In this document: piece by piece, positions 30,564 through 44,250 of the stretch
Layout: each line of letters opens with the position of its first letter
Position numbering within the stretch: position 1 is the first letter of the stretch
Source of the DNA: Venturia oleaginea
Lineage: Eukaryota; Ascomycota; Dothideomycetes; Venturiales; Venturiaceae
Assembly: GCA_013176395.1 (NCBI GenBank)
Contig: JABMLP010000023.1
Coordinates: forward strand, 868,001-932,000
Reading direction: 5' to 3'
DNA length: 64,000 bases
Notes under the pieces: generated by a model
Database searches by the model: none
Seen by the model: the letters and a program-made list of their open reading frames with translations, nothing else
Told to the model about the DNA's origin: nothing
Position numbers and translations under genes: made by a program

Positions 30564-30599
30564 ACACCTTTGAGGGTTGAACTCTTACACTAACCCAAA

Positions 30600-31069
30600 T
30601 GTTACGGATACTGTCACGTGAGCGTGTACAGGATTATATTTGATGCATTCGTATGCATTTGGATTCCTAAGTGCATACCATCATGTCTTCTTATGATTGG
30701 ATGATTGTTACACGGGGTTGAAGGATCACGTGGTTGATCATTCTTGGCAAGGTAAGCAGAATGAACGTTTGTGTTCATTCCGCTCAGGCTGTTCATCATG
30801 ATCGGGATGATCATAATGAACGGAGGATTTTCATAGAGATGGGATCTCTATATAAAGGACGAGACACTGCTCCCTCAGTATCTCGTATCTTCACTCTCAT
30901 AGTTACTTCGCTATTGCTTTAGTTACTTAGCACAATTCACGACTCTTATATCTCACAAACTTCGCTACACTTGTTTGATACGATATTGTCGCCCCAGGAT
31001 TACTTGAACCTCACTGTACGGAATAGCCAATTCCAGCTATATTACTTGAGCCATAGCCTCTGCGTAACA
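30600..31069 (+). repeat. Solo LTR, 470 bp
   Basis: Begins TGTTACGG and ends GCGTAACA (7-bp terminal inverted repeat), with a perfect CCAAA target duplication at 30595-30599 and 31070-31074. A TATA box CTATATAAAGG lies near 30848. The parent element is not in the window, and the superfamily is undetermined. Confidence 0.88.
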
Positions 31070-31222
31070 CCAAAGTACTCATAGTCTACGTATATTATAG
31101 TTACCTACTAGTCCGCTAAAAGTATCTTAGAGATTAATCTTAATACTCATCGCTATAATCTTAGCTGCTAACAATACTCGTGTATCTAGTAAACTTAGCT
31201 TCGTACTAACGATCTAACCAAG
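31070..31222. other. A+T-rich spacer between solo LTRs
   Basis: TpA-rich sequence without coding potential, consistent with decayed repeat DNA. Confidence 0.6.
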
Positions 31223-31477
31223 TGTCACGGGGTGGGTTCGGGTATCAGGAGGAAGGAGCAGCAGCAGGAACAGGTATCATTCAACAGGCTATATACGGAC
31301 TGGCAGGCAAACCAACAGGCAGGTTTGACGTCAGGACGTAGCTCAAGGAGCTACGAATTGATTGAAGCCACGTAGGCTTTAAAACCTTTCCACGGCAGAA
31401 CTCCGGTTCTGCCTTGATCACGTGCCGTAGGGCCACCCCAACGGCGGGAAGGACTTGTCCGCGGTCGTACCGTGACA
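31223..31477 (+). repeat. Solo LTR, 255 bp
   Basis: Begins TGTCACGG and ends CCGTGACA (8-bp perfect terminal inverted repeat), with a perfect CCAAG target duplication at 31218-31222 and 31478-31482. The parent element is not in the window. The strand is arbitrary. Confidence 0.87.
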
Positions 31478-31986
31478 CCAAGGATATAGCCGGTGGTAGT
31501 ACCCGTTACTTATTAGGTAATTCTTTACCCTTTAGCTACCTCTATTACTCGTTCCTACTTGGTTTAGCTGGCCCTTAGCTTTTCTTCGCCGTACTACTCG
31601 TATTCCTCCCGCTCTCCGTCCCCTTACTTGATACATCTAGTTCAGAAAACAGAACAGATTAGGAACCAGTGGGCTTTCGCAAACGTACTCTCGATTTAGG
31701 ATACAACTCGAAGTACAAGATTCGAGTGGTAAAGGCCAAAAAGTCCTACATAGGCATCCATGCCATGCCATCTCGTTCAATTCCATAGTCCAGGCATTAC
31801 GCCCTCCTTTCCTTCTAAAGTCCTCATACGCGTAATCCTCGCAACCATAAAGACGCCATGCTAAACTACCAAAGACCCATCGTTCCCCAACGCCCTCCAT
31901 TTTCATAACTTCAAAAGCCACCTCCAAAACTCCTTCTTAAAATCACCCGTTTCAACTCCCCCTCATTCCGCGCTCCCACCAACGAT
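31478..31986. other. Region between solo LTR and TRA1 3' end
   Basis: A+T-rich up to about 31620, then the probable TRA1 3' UTR. No gene is supported. Confidence 0.5.
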
Positions 31987-34900
31987 CTAGAAATAAGCCA
32001 TCCAAAGGGGATCGGTCTGGCTCAATTTCTTTGGATCAACAGCTTCAGCAATCCGATCAACACTAGTCTGATTCGCTGGTAAATTGTTAGCCTCAGGCGG
32101 CTTCGCCAAACTCTCCGCCCTCTTAACAATAACACCGCAATTATGATCGACAGCCTCCCTCAGCAAATTCTCAGCCGCAGACTGTTTGTGCGCCTGCGTG
32201 AACCAAAAGGTGACTTCATCACGCACAAAGACGGCAAGTTGCATTTCCATCTCGCCATCGCGTTCCGTGAGGCAGCGACCGAATGTCATGAGTGCGGGCG
32301 CGAAGATTCCTTCGGTGACGATTGGGCCCATGAGAATTTGAAGGTTGGGTGTGAGGCGAAAAGGGACGACTTCGGCGTTTTGGAATACGGGGCGTTGGTT
32401 GCCCATTGAGGGGACCAATTCGGAACTCCACACGCGTCCTGAGGAGCGAGAAACACTGATCTTGTGCGGGTAACGAGCAGCCATGCACATGATGTACGTC
32501 ATGAACGAAGTAGCAGCAAATTGGTAACTGAAAGCCCTGCGGAAGAGCCAGAAATCATCGTAAGCGGGGAAGGTCGCCTGGAAGTATTCCTGAATGACAG
32601 TATTCGGAATGTACTTTTCCTGTACGGCAACAAAGGTCTCCATTCGAATGTGGTTCGCCTGTTCAAGATTCTTCTGCGCAGGGTTAGGACCGTTCGGATA
32701 GGGTTGTTTCACTTCGAGATGTGGATTAGTCGCAAAACCTACCGGACTGAGCGTTCGTAGCTTCTCGATGGTGTATAGAACCGGTTCGTCTTTGTTGATA
32801 CCGTTCTTGCGACAGAAGTCTTCATAGACGCTCTGTAAGCTCATATACGAGACATCATCCTCAATCATTCGCACAGCTGGCGACAATGGAATCATGACCG
32901 GTAGGTTGAATTGAAGATTCCGTCGTCTCGACTCCTTGCGTTTCATAAGAACCTCATTGAAGATCCTGAATAACTGGAGGATACGTTCCTCGCGGCGGCA
33001 TGAACGGCCAGCGGGATGTTGGACTTGGTAGGCATGCACGCTGCCATCATGCCCACGAATCTTGAGGCGCCGGTAGCATACTTGAGCTCCACGCACCAAA
33101 TCAATATCTGGAATAAAACGTTCGATACGGATGAAATCTTGGTTCTTGTCGGTGTGTTGCAGGTATTGTCCAGGTATTTCAACCTCATCAAATTTCTGAA
33201 AGCGGAACTCACTCAGATGAGGGCTGAAAGACTCAAGAGCAACAGGGTTGGTACGCCTATCCAGACGCTCTTCAAAGCGATTGCGCCACTTGCGAAGTCT
33301 CTGAATATACTCATACATGGTTGGCTTATTCTTGACGAAGTCCTGTTCGAACGACTTCCGAATGTGAGGAGGGCATACAGAATCCGCAAAACGGGTGATG
33401 TTGGACTCAGTGGATGGGGGTAATTTGACTTCCTGTGCATAGAGACCTGGCTGGCGCCCAACATACGAGAGCCCATCATTGAGAAGAGCGATGATGAGAC
33501 GATGAGCGTCCTCATCTGGATGACACTTGAAGTGTTTGCAGATTTGATCGACCATAGCCTCCATGGACCAAGCAAGGAGAGGGAATGCTGTCTTCAGCGC
33601 AGCCATGATCTCCTCCATGTACTCCCAAGGCTTCTTCGGCTTCGCAGGCTCACCATTGGGAGTTTCATTGTCGCCTGATTCGGCCTTGGGCGTGTTATGG
33701 ACAGCATTGCTGGGTATCCCATTCGTCTCGCCCTCTCCAGAGGTACCATTGGTTCCGTTCGCAGTTTGTGGTCGAGAAGATGGCGTTCCTTGCTTCGGTG
33801 AAGCTTGCGGTTGACCTGGGTTTGGTGACGGCAGTGACTGTCCCTTTGCCTTTGCAGCGGCTTCCTTTTGTTGCTTCGCTTTGGCTTCCCTGATCTCCTG
33901 TTGTTTTCGAATTGCATGCATATCCTCCCTACTAGTTCTAAGCTGGAAGAACAGAGCTTGAGGATAGGTCATGGCCAGCTTGCCAAGTATCTGTCTGGCT
34001 ACCGGCGCTTCTGGCCGAGATAAATCGAGTAGAAGTTGAGGAATGTAGGTGATCCAGTACCAAACAGGTGTATCGCCCTTGAACTCGTCGAAGGCTCTGG
34101 TGAGTGATCGGCTGGCATCATCCAAGCTCAACAACCAAAGTATACGACCAAGCAGCTTTCGAGATTTGTGATTCTTGTAGAGACTCGACGCTTCCAGGTA
34201 GCAGCTAATCGCTGAACCTGCCTTTTCCAAGCTCTTTGGATCTTCTTTGAACAATTGATCGTTATAGTGACCCCATTCGGCCCATGCCTTTGCGAGTTTG
34301 ATGTCGAAGTACAAGGCACTTCCAAAGGCATCGTTTGCCTCGTTCTTCTGGCCAAGTTTATTGAGAAACATGCCCTTGAGCGTGTAGAACTCTGCCTTCT
34401 GCTGCTGCCCAAAGTAGTTCAGATTGGTGTTGTTGATAACGTCAAGACCACTGTTGAGCTCATTCTTGTTTGCGTAATGACACTTGGCCTGTTCGCGCAG
34501 CTTCAGGAACGCCTCTTGAATTTCAATATTTGGCAGTGTATAGATTCTGCTCAACTGGGCAATGCACACTTCTGGCAAGTTGTGTTGACGGGCCACGTGG
34601 GCAAAGCGATTGATGATCCAAGCTGTTTCATGGTAGCCACGGAACGCATAAGAAGTGTTGGCCGCGTTCGGCTGGTTAGATGGGACAAGTCCTAGATAAA
34701 CATTGTTGATCATGAAGAAGATATGCTGTCGCCAAGTAACCAGATCTTGCCAGGCATTGATGTCGTCCCAGAAGTTCGGCAAACGATCACGCCAAGTGCC
34801 GAGATGCATCTTGAGATCCTGAGACTTGCTGTCAAGATTGCCGGCATTTGTGACGCTCAAGCTATTCGAGATGACAAGCGCATCATACAATTCAACAAGG

Positions 34901-37900
34901 TGTTGGAAGGACTGTAACAGCGGTACGTGTGCATTGGTGATTCTCTTCGGTAGCTGATGCCATTTGCGGATGGAGTTTTGGGTGGCCTCGTCGCATATCC
35001 TGGTGAAGTCACTAGAGTTCTCCACTTTGGCATGAACTTTGAGGAGAGACATGAAGGTTTGGAAGAACAATCTGCGAGGCGTGGGGGCATCGGCGACTGA
35101 TTTGATAATGGACTCGAGTTGGTCGCGCTTGTCCGTATTGTTTTGCCATGCCTCCAGATCTCTCCAGCTCGCTTCAAGATACAGATCGTTGAAGTTTTCG
35201 TGCTTGGCGAAATCGGTAAGGATCTCCCATTGCTGCATCTTCTGGGCACAAATGACCCAATGATCCTCCCAAAGCATGTATTCACCTTGAGAGAAGGGCA
35301 AAGCACCTGTCCGTGCTTTAATCTGGGCAGTTTCGTACATCTGTTGGGCCTTGTCCCACATTCCGATCTGCTCGTATGATAGAGCAGCGTTTGTCTCGAC
35401 ATACTGACAACGTCTGCGCCAAGTGCCGTAGAAGAGATCTGTCTCTTCCAAAGTTGAGTAGAGTTCCACTAAAGCATCAAGGGTACTCTCACGAACGAGT
35501 GCAGTATCGACCAAAGGGTTGATTGCTGATTCCTCCAAGAATGTAGCAGCGACGTACCAGGCATCGTAAGTTTTGGCGATAAACTTAACAACGTGTGGCG
35601 GAATCTTTATCCTCTGCTTGGCTCTCACAAAGGCTTCCAAAAGAGCTTGGACGCAGTTTGGTCGCGAGTCAATTTGACGATTATGGAAATCCTTGGTCAG
35701 CAAGTTTGTGAGTTGAACCTCGAACTCCGGACGATCGTCCTTTGGCAAGGATGCCCAGAAGATTGGAAACAATGCGATCCATGTTTGCATTGCCGAGGTC
35801 TTGTCAGTGTGTTGCAGCTGTGTTAACGGCTCGATTACATCTCGGGCTCGAACATCTGCAAGATCTAAGCAGAAACGTTTGTGCTCGCCGAGAAAGCTTT
35901 CATAGGCATCGTCAATCATAACGTCAGCTAATCGGGGATCCTGCGCGTAGGTGCCAAAGAGAGTGGTGGCCGGAAGTGTTTTGAAATCTTCCTTGTGAAG
36001 TTGGATAGGGGTGTTCATCTCGACAGAGCCCATGAGAAGATGGTTGACTTGGGAGATCCAGAAGGTTTCGCCGATCGGTGTCCAATCTTGAGCACAGAGG
36101 AGGTACTCGAGTCTGGCGCTAGGCGTTCTACTAATATGCTTGTCGAAGATTGACAAGAATCGATTACGCATATCCACATCCTGCGCTCGCGTGCCAATGA
36201 GGAAAGCATTTTCCAATCGAACTGTCAATTCTGTTCTCGTGACCTTGGGATCTTCGTAGACACGAATAACGAGCTCCAGGAATCTAGTCAGCAATGAGGT
36301 GTCTTGCCTATTCTCGAAGAAGAACATTTTTGACAATACCGCTACCTTCTCTTTCAGTGTCGGAACTCCGTCACTTGCAAAGATCCATTGCTCTGCCAAG
36401 TCCAACACTTTCATGCAGACGTCTTTGCTTTGTGATCTCTCAACGAGTTGAGCGAGCGCACTCAAGAACGGACGACGTTGCTCGCCCAACACCTCGATGC
36501 GAGCCGCAAGAATGTCAATAACTTTCAGTACCAGACCAGTTTGTATCTCCATCTCGTACGGTTCCAAAATACCCTCTTTTGGCTGCTGCTCATTGGGACG
36601 AGCTGGGTATGGTGGTTGTTGATGAGTGAAGGAAGCAATGTGATCTTTCGCAAGCTTGGTGTTGAAGGCTTTCATTAACGCCGGGATATGTTGGTCAAGC
36701 TCTGATGGTCGTCGCTGACAGATAGACCAGAGAAGATTCACAGCAGCAACAAGATGGTTGTTCGAAAGAGCTTCGGTAGCAGCAGTTGCGCAGTTTGCCA
36801 AAAAGTCAGAAGCCGGAGTATCCTCCATTGTTTCGTCTTCGCCGCTCGAAGACACAGTTACATCAGGAAGCGCGTCTAGCACTCTCTTAAACAGAGGAGT
36901 CATGTCGGCGCCGTCAACTCCAATTCCGCCGCAATGCAAGGCATCTTGGACTTGAACTTCTTCCATACGAATAGGCTTGTCGAGTAGTTTCAGCAGGCTT
37001 GGAAGTTTAAAAAGGACCCAATCATTGCTCTTCACATTGACCATTACCCTGAGCACCTGCAGAGTGTTCACAATGCGTTGGACCCAGACCTCCTGCTTCT
37101 CTCCGTCCATTTTGTCAGAGGTAAGTATGTTTTCCACAACTTTAGGGAACATGCTGTCTATATCAAGATCGGTCCAGTAAGGAGCGGACAGGAAGTCGTG
37201 AAGACGCTGAACAGCTCGTTTGACTGTTGGAGCAGGACCAACAGTCAAAAACCTGCGTTTTCGAGCATCTTCGTTCAGGGGCTTGAAAGCATCCTGCGAC
37301 CGTTTCGAGTACACAGGATATTGTTCTGGTATAGTTGCAATGAATGAAACCATGTACTTGATGAGTGTCATCCGGAGAATGGGGCTGGCGTAAGGTTGCG
37401 AGCCTTTGGATAAGACTGTTAATGCTACGGAGGAGCCATCCAACCGGCGCTTGAGAGACTGAGGGGAGTTGGATTGGGGATCTTGTGCCTCGCGGTGTGA
37501 TCTTTCTTCCCACTTCCAAAGCAAATCGATAATATTGATGGCGGTTCTCTTATTGTCGGCCGATTGGGTCGGAGGAGCAGCGATCTTGGGTAGTGCAGGG
37601 ATGATAGCTGGGGCCAAAGTTTCTCTCGCCTCGTAGAACAGATCGTCGTGACGCACAAAAAAGGTGAATATGCTGATTAATTGCTGTAAATTGTGGGAGT
37701 CCTCGGCCATGATTCGCTTTGGTATACGCGCCCACATGGGCAGACCTCTAGTGTCGGTGTTACCGATGCGTTTCTTGAGCACTGGAGCCATTAGCTCCAG
37801 GGCTTGAGCTACGAGTGCCCGACCTTCATTCTGGTGGGCCTTGAGCAGAGTCGAGTACACCGAGATAGAAATTTTGGCAGGTGTTTCAATCTGAGCGATG

Positions 37901-40900
37901 AAGTACGCTACCACCACGTATGCAGCATGTCTGTTGATAACATCTTCGAGCTTGATCCAATTCCACCCAAATTTGATGACCTCTTTGCGGAAGTCCTGGA
38001 TAAGAGTGTTGTAATACTTGAGCAGAAGTGCTGTCAACTGAAGGAGCTCTATTCGTGCGTGGTCCACTCCTAGTTGCCCCAGTTCTTCGAGAGGATCGGT
38101 CACCGAAAATGGGCGCCATAATTTTTGCAATACAACGTCGACAAGTCTCTTGTCCACTAGTTTTGTCCCACGATTGGGTGCAAAGATCGTATCCCAGTTT
38201 CGCATTGCGTCCATTGCGAGAATTGGATTGACCACGTTGCGGAAAAGGAATGTTTTGGCGGGAGGGGAGTGTTTGCTGGCTGCATAAAATTCCACAGACT
38301 TAACGAAGAGCAATCGCCAATAATCTACTGAGTGAACTGAAATCATATTCGTGTATATGAATTCCAACAACCTCGGAGTAAGTTTGAGCGTTCCTGATGT
38401 AACCAAGTCAACGACCTGAAAGAAGAACTCGATGTTTTTCGGTGCTTGATCCATGTAGATTGTGAAAAGTTGCATAGCATGATCCCCTGCTTGCTCGGCC
38501 GCGAGACGCAAAGTTGGGTCAATGTCGTTGGCACGCAGGTGTTTTTCCACATCCTTGGCCGCCCCAACCAAAGCAGTGCGCAGGTCCTCACTGTCGACCA
38601 ACCATTTCTTTGTGGAACCGAACTGGCTGATCGAGTGAGCAACGTGAATGGCGTTGATAGCAGCGCGCCATCTCTCGCCGCTATCTTCCGTCTCAAATTT
38701 GAGGCTCGCGATGAAGCTGGTGGGGTCCTGTGCGATAGCTTCGCGCATTGCCTGTGCTTCCGGATCTGCTAAGAGTTGTGCAAAAAATCGACCGTACGTT
38801 TGATCCCGAATCTTGGGTCCAAAGTACTGCCATGTTTCTTTCGGAAATTGATTCAGGTATTTGATTAGAGGCTCCCGGAATGGACTGAACTGGGTGCGAC
38901 GGAGAGCTGTCTCGAGCTCAATGACCTTGGACACAAGTGCAGGGAGAAAGCTCACAGCTGCAGATGGGAGTAGGTGAAAGACGTTAAGAATGGCTGTCAC
39001 AACTCGCATGGGTCTACTTTGCTCAACAAGGGTGAACGAAGCCTTCTGGAGCACATCTGGGGCTGCAATGATCTTCATATGGTCGAGCAATCGACTCCCA
39101 ATTTCAACCTTGAAGTAGTTGGTGAGCAGCTTCAGCAATCGAGCTAAGCCTTCAAGTCCTTCTACGCTCAATTTTCGTGGATCCTGCAGATTCATCAAGA
39201 TTGGTCGAAGTCCGCTTTGAAGCAAGTCTTTTGGAAGTTTGGCTTGGTTGGTAAGAGCTCCCTTGAGACCGGCGTTTGCTGCTTCCACAACCTCAGGCAC
39301 TTTGGAGTACAATGACCTGAAGAAGACTGCAATGATTCTTGATCGACTCTGATTTGGTGAAGCAGTGTTGAAGTCGGATGAGTGTTGCGCGGTGGACAAA
39401 AGTTTGATACATCCGACACGCAACAAGCCTATGTGCTCAGCGTTACGGTGCTCTGAGGGTTTCGTGGTGAGAGTTTCATCTTCGGCGTCGGCAAGAGCCA
39501 GGCACTCCATCAACAGACGCGTAAGAGGTTCCTCAAATGGAATCAGATTATTGGGCATCTTCAAACAGAAGGTGATGGCATCGATGTAGCCAATCTGGAT
39601 GCTGAATGGTAGAGCCCGCAATGGCTTGTTGAAGATTGGTTGTAGCAAAACATCCTTCACAGGCGCCAAGGCCTCATGAATCTCTATTCCCAAGGACTCT
39701 GCGATAATAGAGAATATCTTCTGAGATGCCAAACGAACATGGAAAATTGAGTGACAAAGTTCGACCATCATGAATTTGCACAGATTATGCAGCTTACTTT
39801 GAGGCTTCTCGAGATCTTCTTTGGAAAACGACTTGATGCATCGGCGTATGAGCATCTCAAGAATCTCCTCTGCCTCATTTCGAGTTTTGGCAGCCACGTC
39901 GCCAGGCATATCTTTGAGCACATACATCAACGCTCGAGCAAGGTCGTGGTGACGATCAACCATCCATGCGTCGCTGAGACCAATCTTCTCGCACAAGATT
40001 TTGATACCCAGTACTCCGCCTGCTTTGACGAACCACTCCTCTTGATAGCATTTGTGCGCAAAAGTCTTGGATAGTTGATTGAAGAATGGCATTCGGTCAA
40101 GCTTGTCGGGTCCACCAAAAATAATGGCGGCCGCTTCTCGAATTGCCAATATCGAGGCCTCTGCGGCATCCCGTTCTGCTTCTGTGTCAGAGGACAAAGA
40201 TTCAGCTATTGCGTCGGCGATGATCCTGCTGTCAATGTACAGAGGGCCCTCGCCCGAGTTGACATCGTAGGGCTTTCGCTTATGCTTCACTTGAGCCAAT
40301 GTTCGTCCAATTTCGAGCATAGCAAAATGACGACAAAGGTTCTGAATCAAGCTTGCAGCATCATCCTTTAGTTCAGGAATTGACTGCGCGAAATGACATG
40401 CTTTGAGTAGTTTTTTGAGTGTCTCTTGCTGGGCGTCTCGTTTGACTGAAGACTTCTCACGCTCGGAATACGCAAAGAGGTCTATACCGAACTCGAATTT
40501 AGCGGAAGCCAAATCGTTGGCCTGCAATCTCACAAGTTGTGCAAAATCGTCAGGTAATTGCTCAAGGCCAATGTTCAGCTTGATTTGAGACTGTATCAGC
40601 TTAAATGCTTGCCGTTTGTGATATGCATCAGACAACTTCTCCGAAGGTTTCTTGGGGTTTTCCATCAATTTGGTGATGGCCAAATCGACGCCAAGAACTG
40701 TCGAGAGCGCTCTGTTATGTGTTGATCCAATGAGTCGGATATCGAAGGTTGCTTCATCGTCTGTGTATGGTTTGTATTGGAGCGGAGGGAGACCGTTCAA
40801 GAATTTGCGATTTCGACCGCCGAGCTTTCCAAGGATGCGCGTCGTGGTGTGCGCGTGGAAATGAGGGTAAGGAGCAGGTCGTAGATGATCCCAGAGACCA

Positions 40901-43612
40901 GTCATCAACTCATCAATGACGGGAGCCATGATGGGGTCGATGTAATCCGCAGTAAGATTATCGACGCAAAGTTCCAACGTTCGCAGACCCTGGCCAACGA
41001 GATCAGATCCTGCTCCTAATGCAACAACGAGAGGTCGCATGAGATAGCTCAGGTGTGGTAGAAGATTACTGAGTCGTGCAGGAACAGTCAAGATAAGCTC
41101 CACGAAGAGATCCCGCTCCTGGGGCTTCCGCGCGGCTTCTAGAAGGTTGTTGAGAACTTCCAGCAGCATTTCAAGCAACGGCAAAAGTTCCTTGTAAAGA
41201 TGCTCAAATCTTCCACCTCCTATACTTCTAAACAGTGATCGTAAAAGTAAGAAATAGTTCATTGGATCCTCAGCAGTTGTCGAAAGCTCGATAGCCTGGG
41301 TCGCAATCTTCGTGACATGTGGTAGCAGCACTTGCTCGTTCTGCGAGGCAAAAAGAGTTACAGCCATGAAGGACAGCTTGAATAGTCGAAGAAGGATGGA
41401 TGCTTTTTTGACGTCTGCGGTACCGATATCACCGATTTTCCCCATCAAGAAATGTAAAAGCATGCCACAAAAGCTGGGAGATGTAGCTTCACTTGCAAGC
41501 AAGAACTGAGCTATATGCAAGAGCGGCGAGTGTTCGTGGCACATATCGTAGAGATGTGGGATCTCGGAATGGAAAATCTCGTGAAAGGTGGCAGGGTCAA
41601 TATGATGGAAGACAGTGGCAAAGGCTTCGAGATGCTCCTTTTCGTCCTTGCCACCAACCATCATGTGTTGCGTCGCGAGCAGCTCGCCAGTGGTGAGGTT
41701 CTGGTATTCGACTTCCACTCTGTCTACGCCGTAATAGCGGAAAACTCGACAGCCCTCGCGGAAAAGTTTCGTCAACACCTGCACCTCCTCTGCGCCATAG
41801 CCATAAGAGACTTCGCCCCAATTCGGTGGGAATACACTTGGGTCTGCTTCGTCTTTCAGCTTTGGAGGATTCGTGGTTCTCAACTGATAGAAAATGCCTT
41901 TCAGACCGCTGAGCAAGTTCCTGAACAAGAATTTGTTATCGGCGACCGGATCCATGGTCTTGTCTCGAGGATTGGATGTCTTGATTGGAGTGGCGTTAAA
42001 GATATCGATATTGTCCCAATCTGGTGGCTCTTCCTTCACTGCGAGAAAATTTTCTGGTGCCGCGTCGATGCCTGGAGGCGTATGTTGCCTCGAAAGCTTC
42101 ACGGCGTTTTCAAATTGATAGTTCATCGCGCAAAACTTGTCCCCGATGGCATTCAAGATCATCATCAAGAAATGTCGAGCATCCTCCTTCGGTTCCAGCT
42201 TGGCTATGCATTCCGCCATATTCATGAGAAGTTTTGCACTCATGGTCTGAAAACTAGTTCCTGGAAACTCGTCATGAAGATTTTTGGTGTAAACTTCAAT
42301 TGTCTTACGAATCTGCTCCTTCGAAAGCGACTCTCGCAAATGGTGTATCAGATCAGCGAGCATGCTATAAGCAAGTGGTCTCATGGTCTCATAGACTGTG
42401 AGCCCATCCCCAATCAATGTACGCTCATCTAAGAGCTCATCGATGGTCTTCAAAAATATCTTCCGAAAGTTGAAATTAATGATATGCCGTATAGCCACGA
42501 GAAGTTCCTTTCTGGCAGTAGACCGCTCTCGGGGACAGTCTTGCAGCATTCGTATCACAATAACAGGAAGTTGCGGCAGGAAATCGGTGAGCTGTTGAGC
42601 ATATACACGCAAAAGGTAGGCGAGGAAACTCATTGTTTTCACCTGTAAGGTAATGAGATCGCCAAATGCAGCCCGGTTCTTGATGTCCTTGCTGACACCC
42701 GTGAATATCTCTCCACGTTCCTTTGCTTCCGTATGTGCGTCCTCCTGTGGTTTGGCCTGGAGGAGAAGAATGTTCTTGATTAAAGGCACAAACAGCTTCA
42801 CATTCTTGGAGACAACTTCTCGGTTGGACTGGAAGATGGAAACCACGATGATGGGACATTCTGCTACGAGTTTGAAAGACTGCATGCCCTTTTGCAGTTG
42901 TCGTGTCTGTTGCTGTTCATTCCCAATCTCGGATGATACCGTTGATACCGGTGAGCCTGGCCGTGGAGACTGCGAGTATTGCGAATGACTTGCTGGCGTG
43001 GAAGGTACCACAGCTGTGGAATTCGAGCTCGAATTGTCGAATGTGTCCTTGACCGTTTTGTCCATCATCTGGAACATCTCTTGCACCAAGTCCAGGAAGG
43101 GCTGCATTCGGTCTTTGACAGCCTTATGCTGGTGTCGTAGGAAATCCATGATCGTTTTCACTATGATGATGGCATTATCCTCGTTCTCGATGCGTACCAA
43201 GCTCATTAGCTTGTCCACAATTCGCAACGCATGTGGTTCTAAGGTTTCTGGCGGTTGCATGGGCAAACGATGGAGGATTTCGAGGATGCAGTTTCGTAGT
43301 TTCTGGTTATGAAGTCAGTGCGAACGCTTGGGTGATTATTTGTTACGTACCTGCTCAGGCGAAGTACTAATAAAAACAGGTTGACCATCCAGTAGTTTGA
43401 GCAGTACTGGCACGGTTTTGGAGAGGAAGTGTGGATAGTTTTGGCCTTGACAATAGAAATCGACCTGATCTCGGAGCTCAGTCGCGGCCTGGAGTTTCGC
43501 TCTGGTTTCTGCTTCCTCAATCAGCCTGTTGTCCTCATACTAGCCGCAATGCTTGCGCACCTTGTGAATCGTCAAGCCTCGAGAGGTAGCCTTCAAGCTG
43601 TGCTTCCGCCAT
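31987..43612 (-). CDS. TRA1: Tra1, SAGA/NuA4 activator-binding pseudokinase
   Basis: Three exons: 43612-43561, 43508-43351 and 43302-31987. The introns are 52 nt (43560-43509) and 48 nt (43350-43303). The product is 3841 aa, close to other fungal Tra1 proteins (about 3700-3870). The first exons encode MAEAQLEGYLSRLDDSQ and RDQVDFYCQGQNYPHFL, matching known Tra1 N-termini. The acceptor of intron 1 is AAGCAG, so AAG|CAG and CAG| are both possible (one residue difference). HEAT repeats fill most of the protein. A FAT region (about 2650-3200) is followed by a PI3K-like pseudokinase (about 3480-3780, lacking the canonical DFG and catalytic-loop residues) and a FATC tail ending PKKLSQTDPLWMAYF. Tra1 recruits SAGA and NuA4 acetyltransferase complexes to activators in the nucleus. 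A Ser/Pro/Gly low-complexity segment (about 3250-3320) precedes the kinase region. Confidence 0.97.
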
Positions 43613-44250
43613 AATGAAGCTTCGCGCGCGCCCGCGCAATGCGGCGTCCTACTCTTTCGCCTAGGATTTGCAATTCAATTGCTTCAGGACGGGCTTCATC
43701 CTTTGGCTCTGGCCTCGCGACAGTGTTAGGCTGAGGGCGGTGCGCTTCGTTTAGCGTGGGAATTTGGAGATGCGAATGAATTCGATGTTTGTTGAATTTT
43801 GGATGGTAGAGCACGATGAGGTGAGCGACTCCCGGCGTAGTAGAGAGAATTGGAGGTGTGTTGGGTGGTGGAAGGTGATTTTCGCGGTTCAAGGTTGGAA
43901 TCTGCCAGGCGCGATTTGGGGAGTGATTCGTCGGAATTCAGAGGGAGGGTCAGGGAGGGAGGGCTTTCTTTATGCTACGATTGTAAAGGGTATAGCTCCC
44001 GTTAGGCACAGGCCCATAGAATATTTCATGGGGCCCTCCACTTTCACCATCACTTTCACTCTCACTTCACTTAGTCCCTCTTCTGTCTTCTCACCGACGA
44101 ATCTCGCCCGTTGCAACTACTTAGCCACTCACACGACCAGCACCTTGCATTCTCGACAAAACGCCCCAATCACCTTCTGCTTGCACACCTCACAAGTATC
44201 GTCCTCGATTGTTTGGGAGCTCACCAAACTGTATTGCCATAGCATACACA
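43613..44250. promoter_or_regulatory. Divergent promoter TRA1 / EthD gene
   Basis: 638 bp between the divergent starts at 43612 (-) and 44251 (+). It contains CT-rich stretches upstream of the EthD gene (CACTTTCACCATCAC, TCTTCTCACC). Frames here are unsupported. Confidence 0.5.

Larger units (their letters stand above)
28676..30589 (+). repeat. Solo LTR (Ty3-C family) split by a retroposon
   Basis: The LTR begins TGTCACGG and ends CTCTTACA, and is flanked by a perfect CTAAC target duplication (28671-28675 and 30590-30594). LTR parts are 28676-28960 and 30581-30589 (plus the retroposon's 17-bp duplication). It is closely similar to the Ty3-C LTR at 61051-61330 and shares its last part with the Ty3-B LTR. 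No internal retroviral region remains, so it arose by LTR-LTR recombination. Confidence 0.88.

Noticed and set aside
41515..42432. 305-codon plus-strand frame inside TRA1
   Set aside because: Antisense to a conserved region of Tra1. No domain, and such frames are common opposite long coding sequence.
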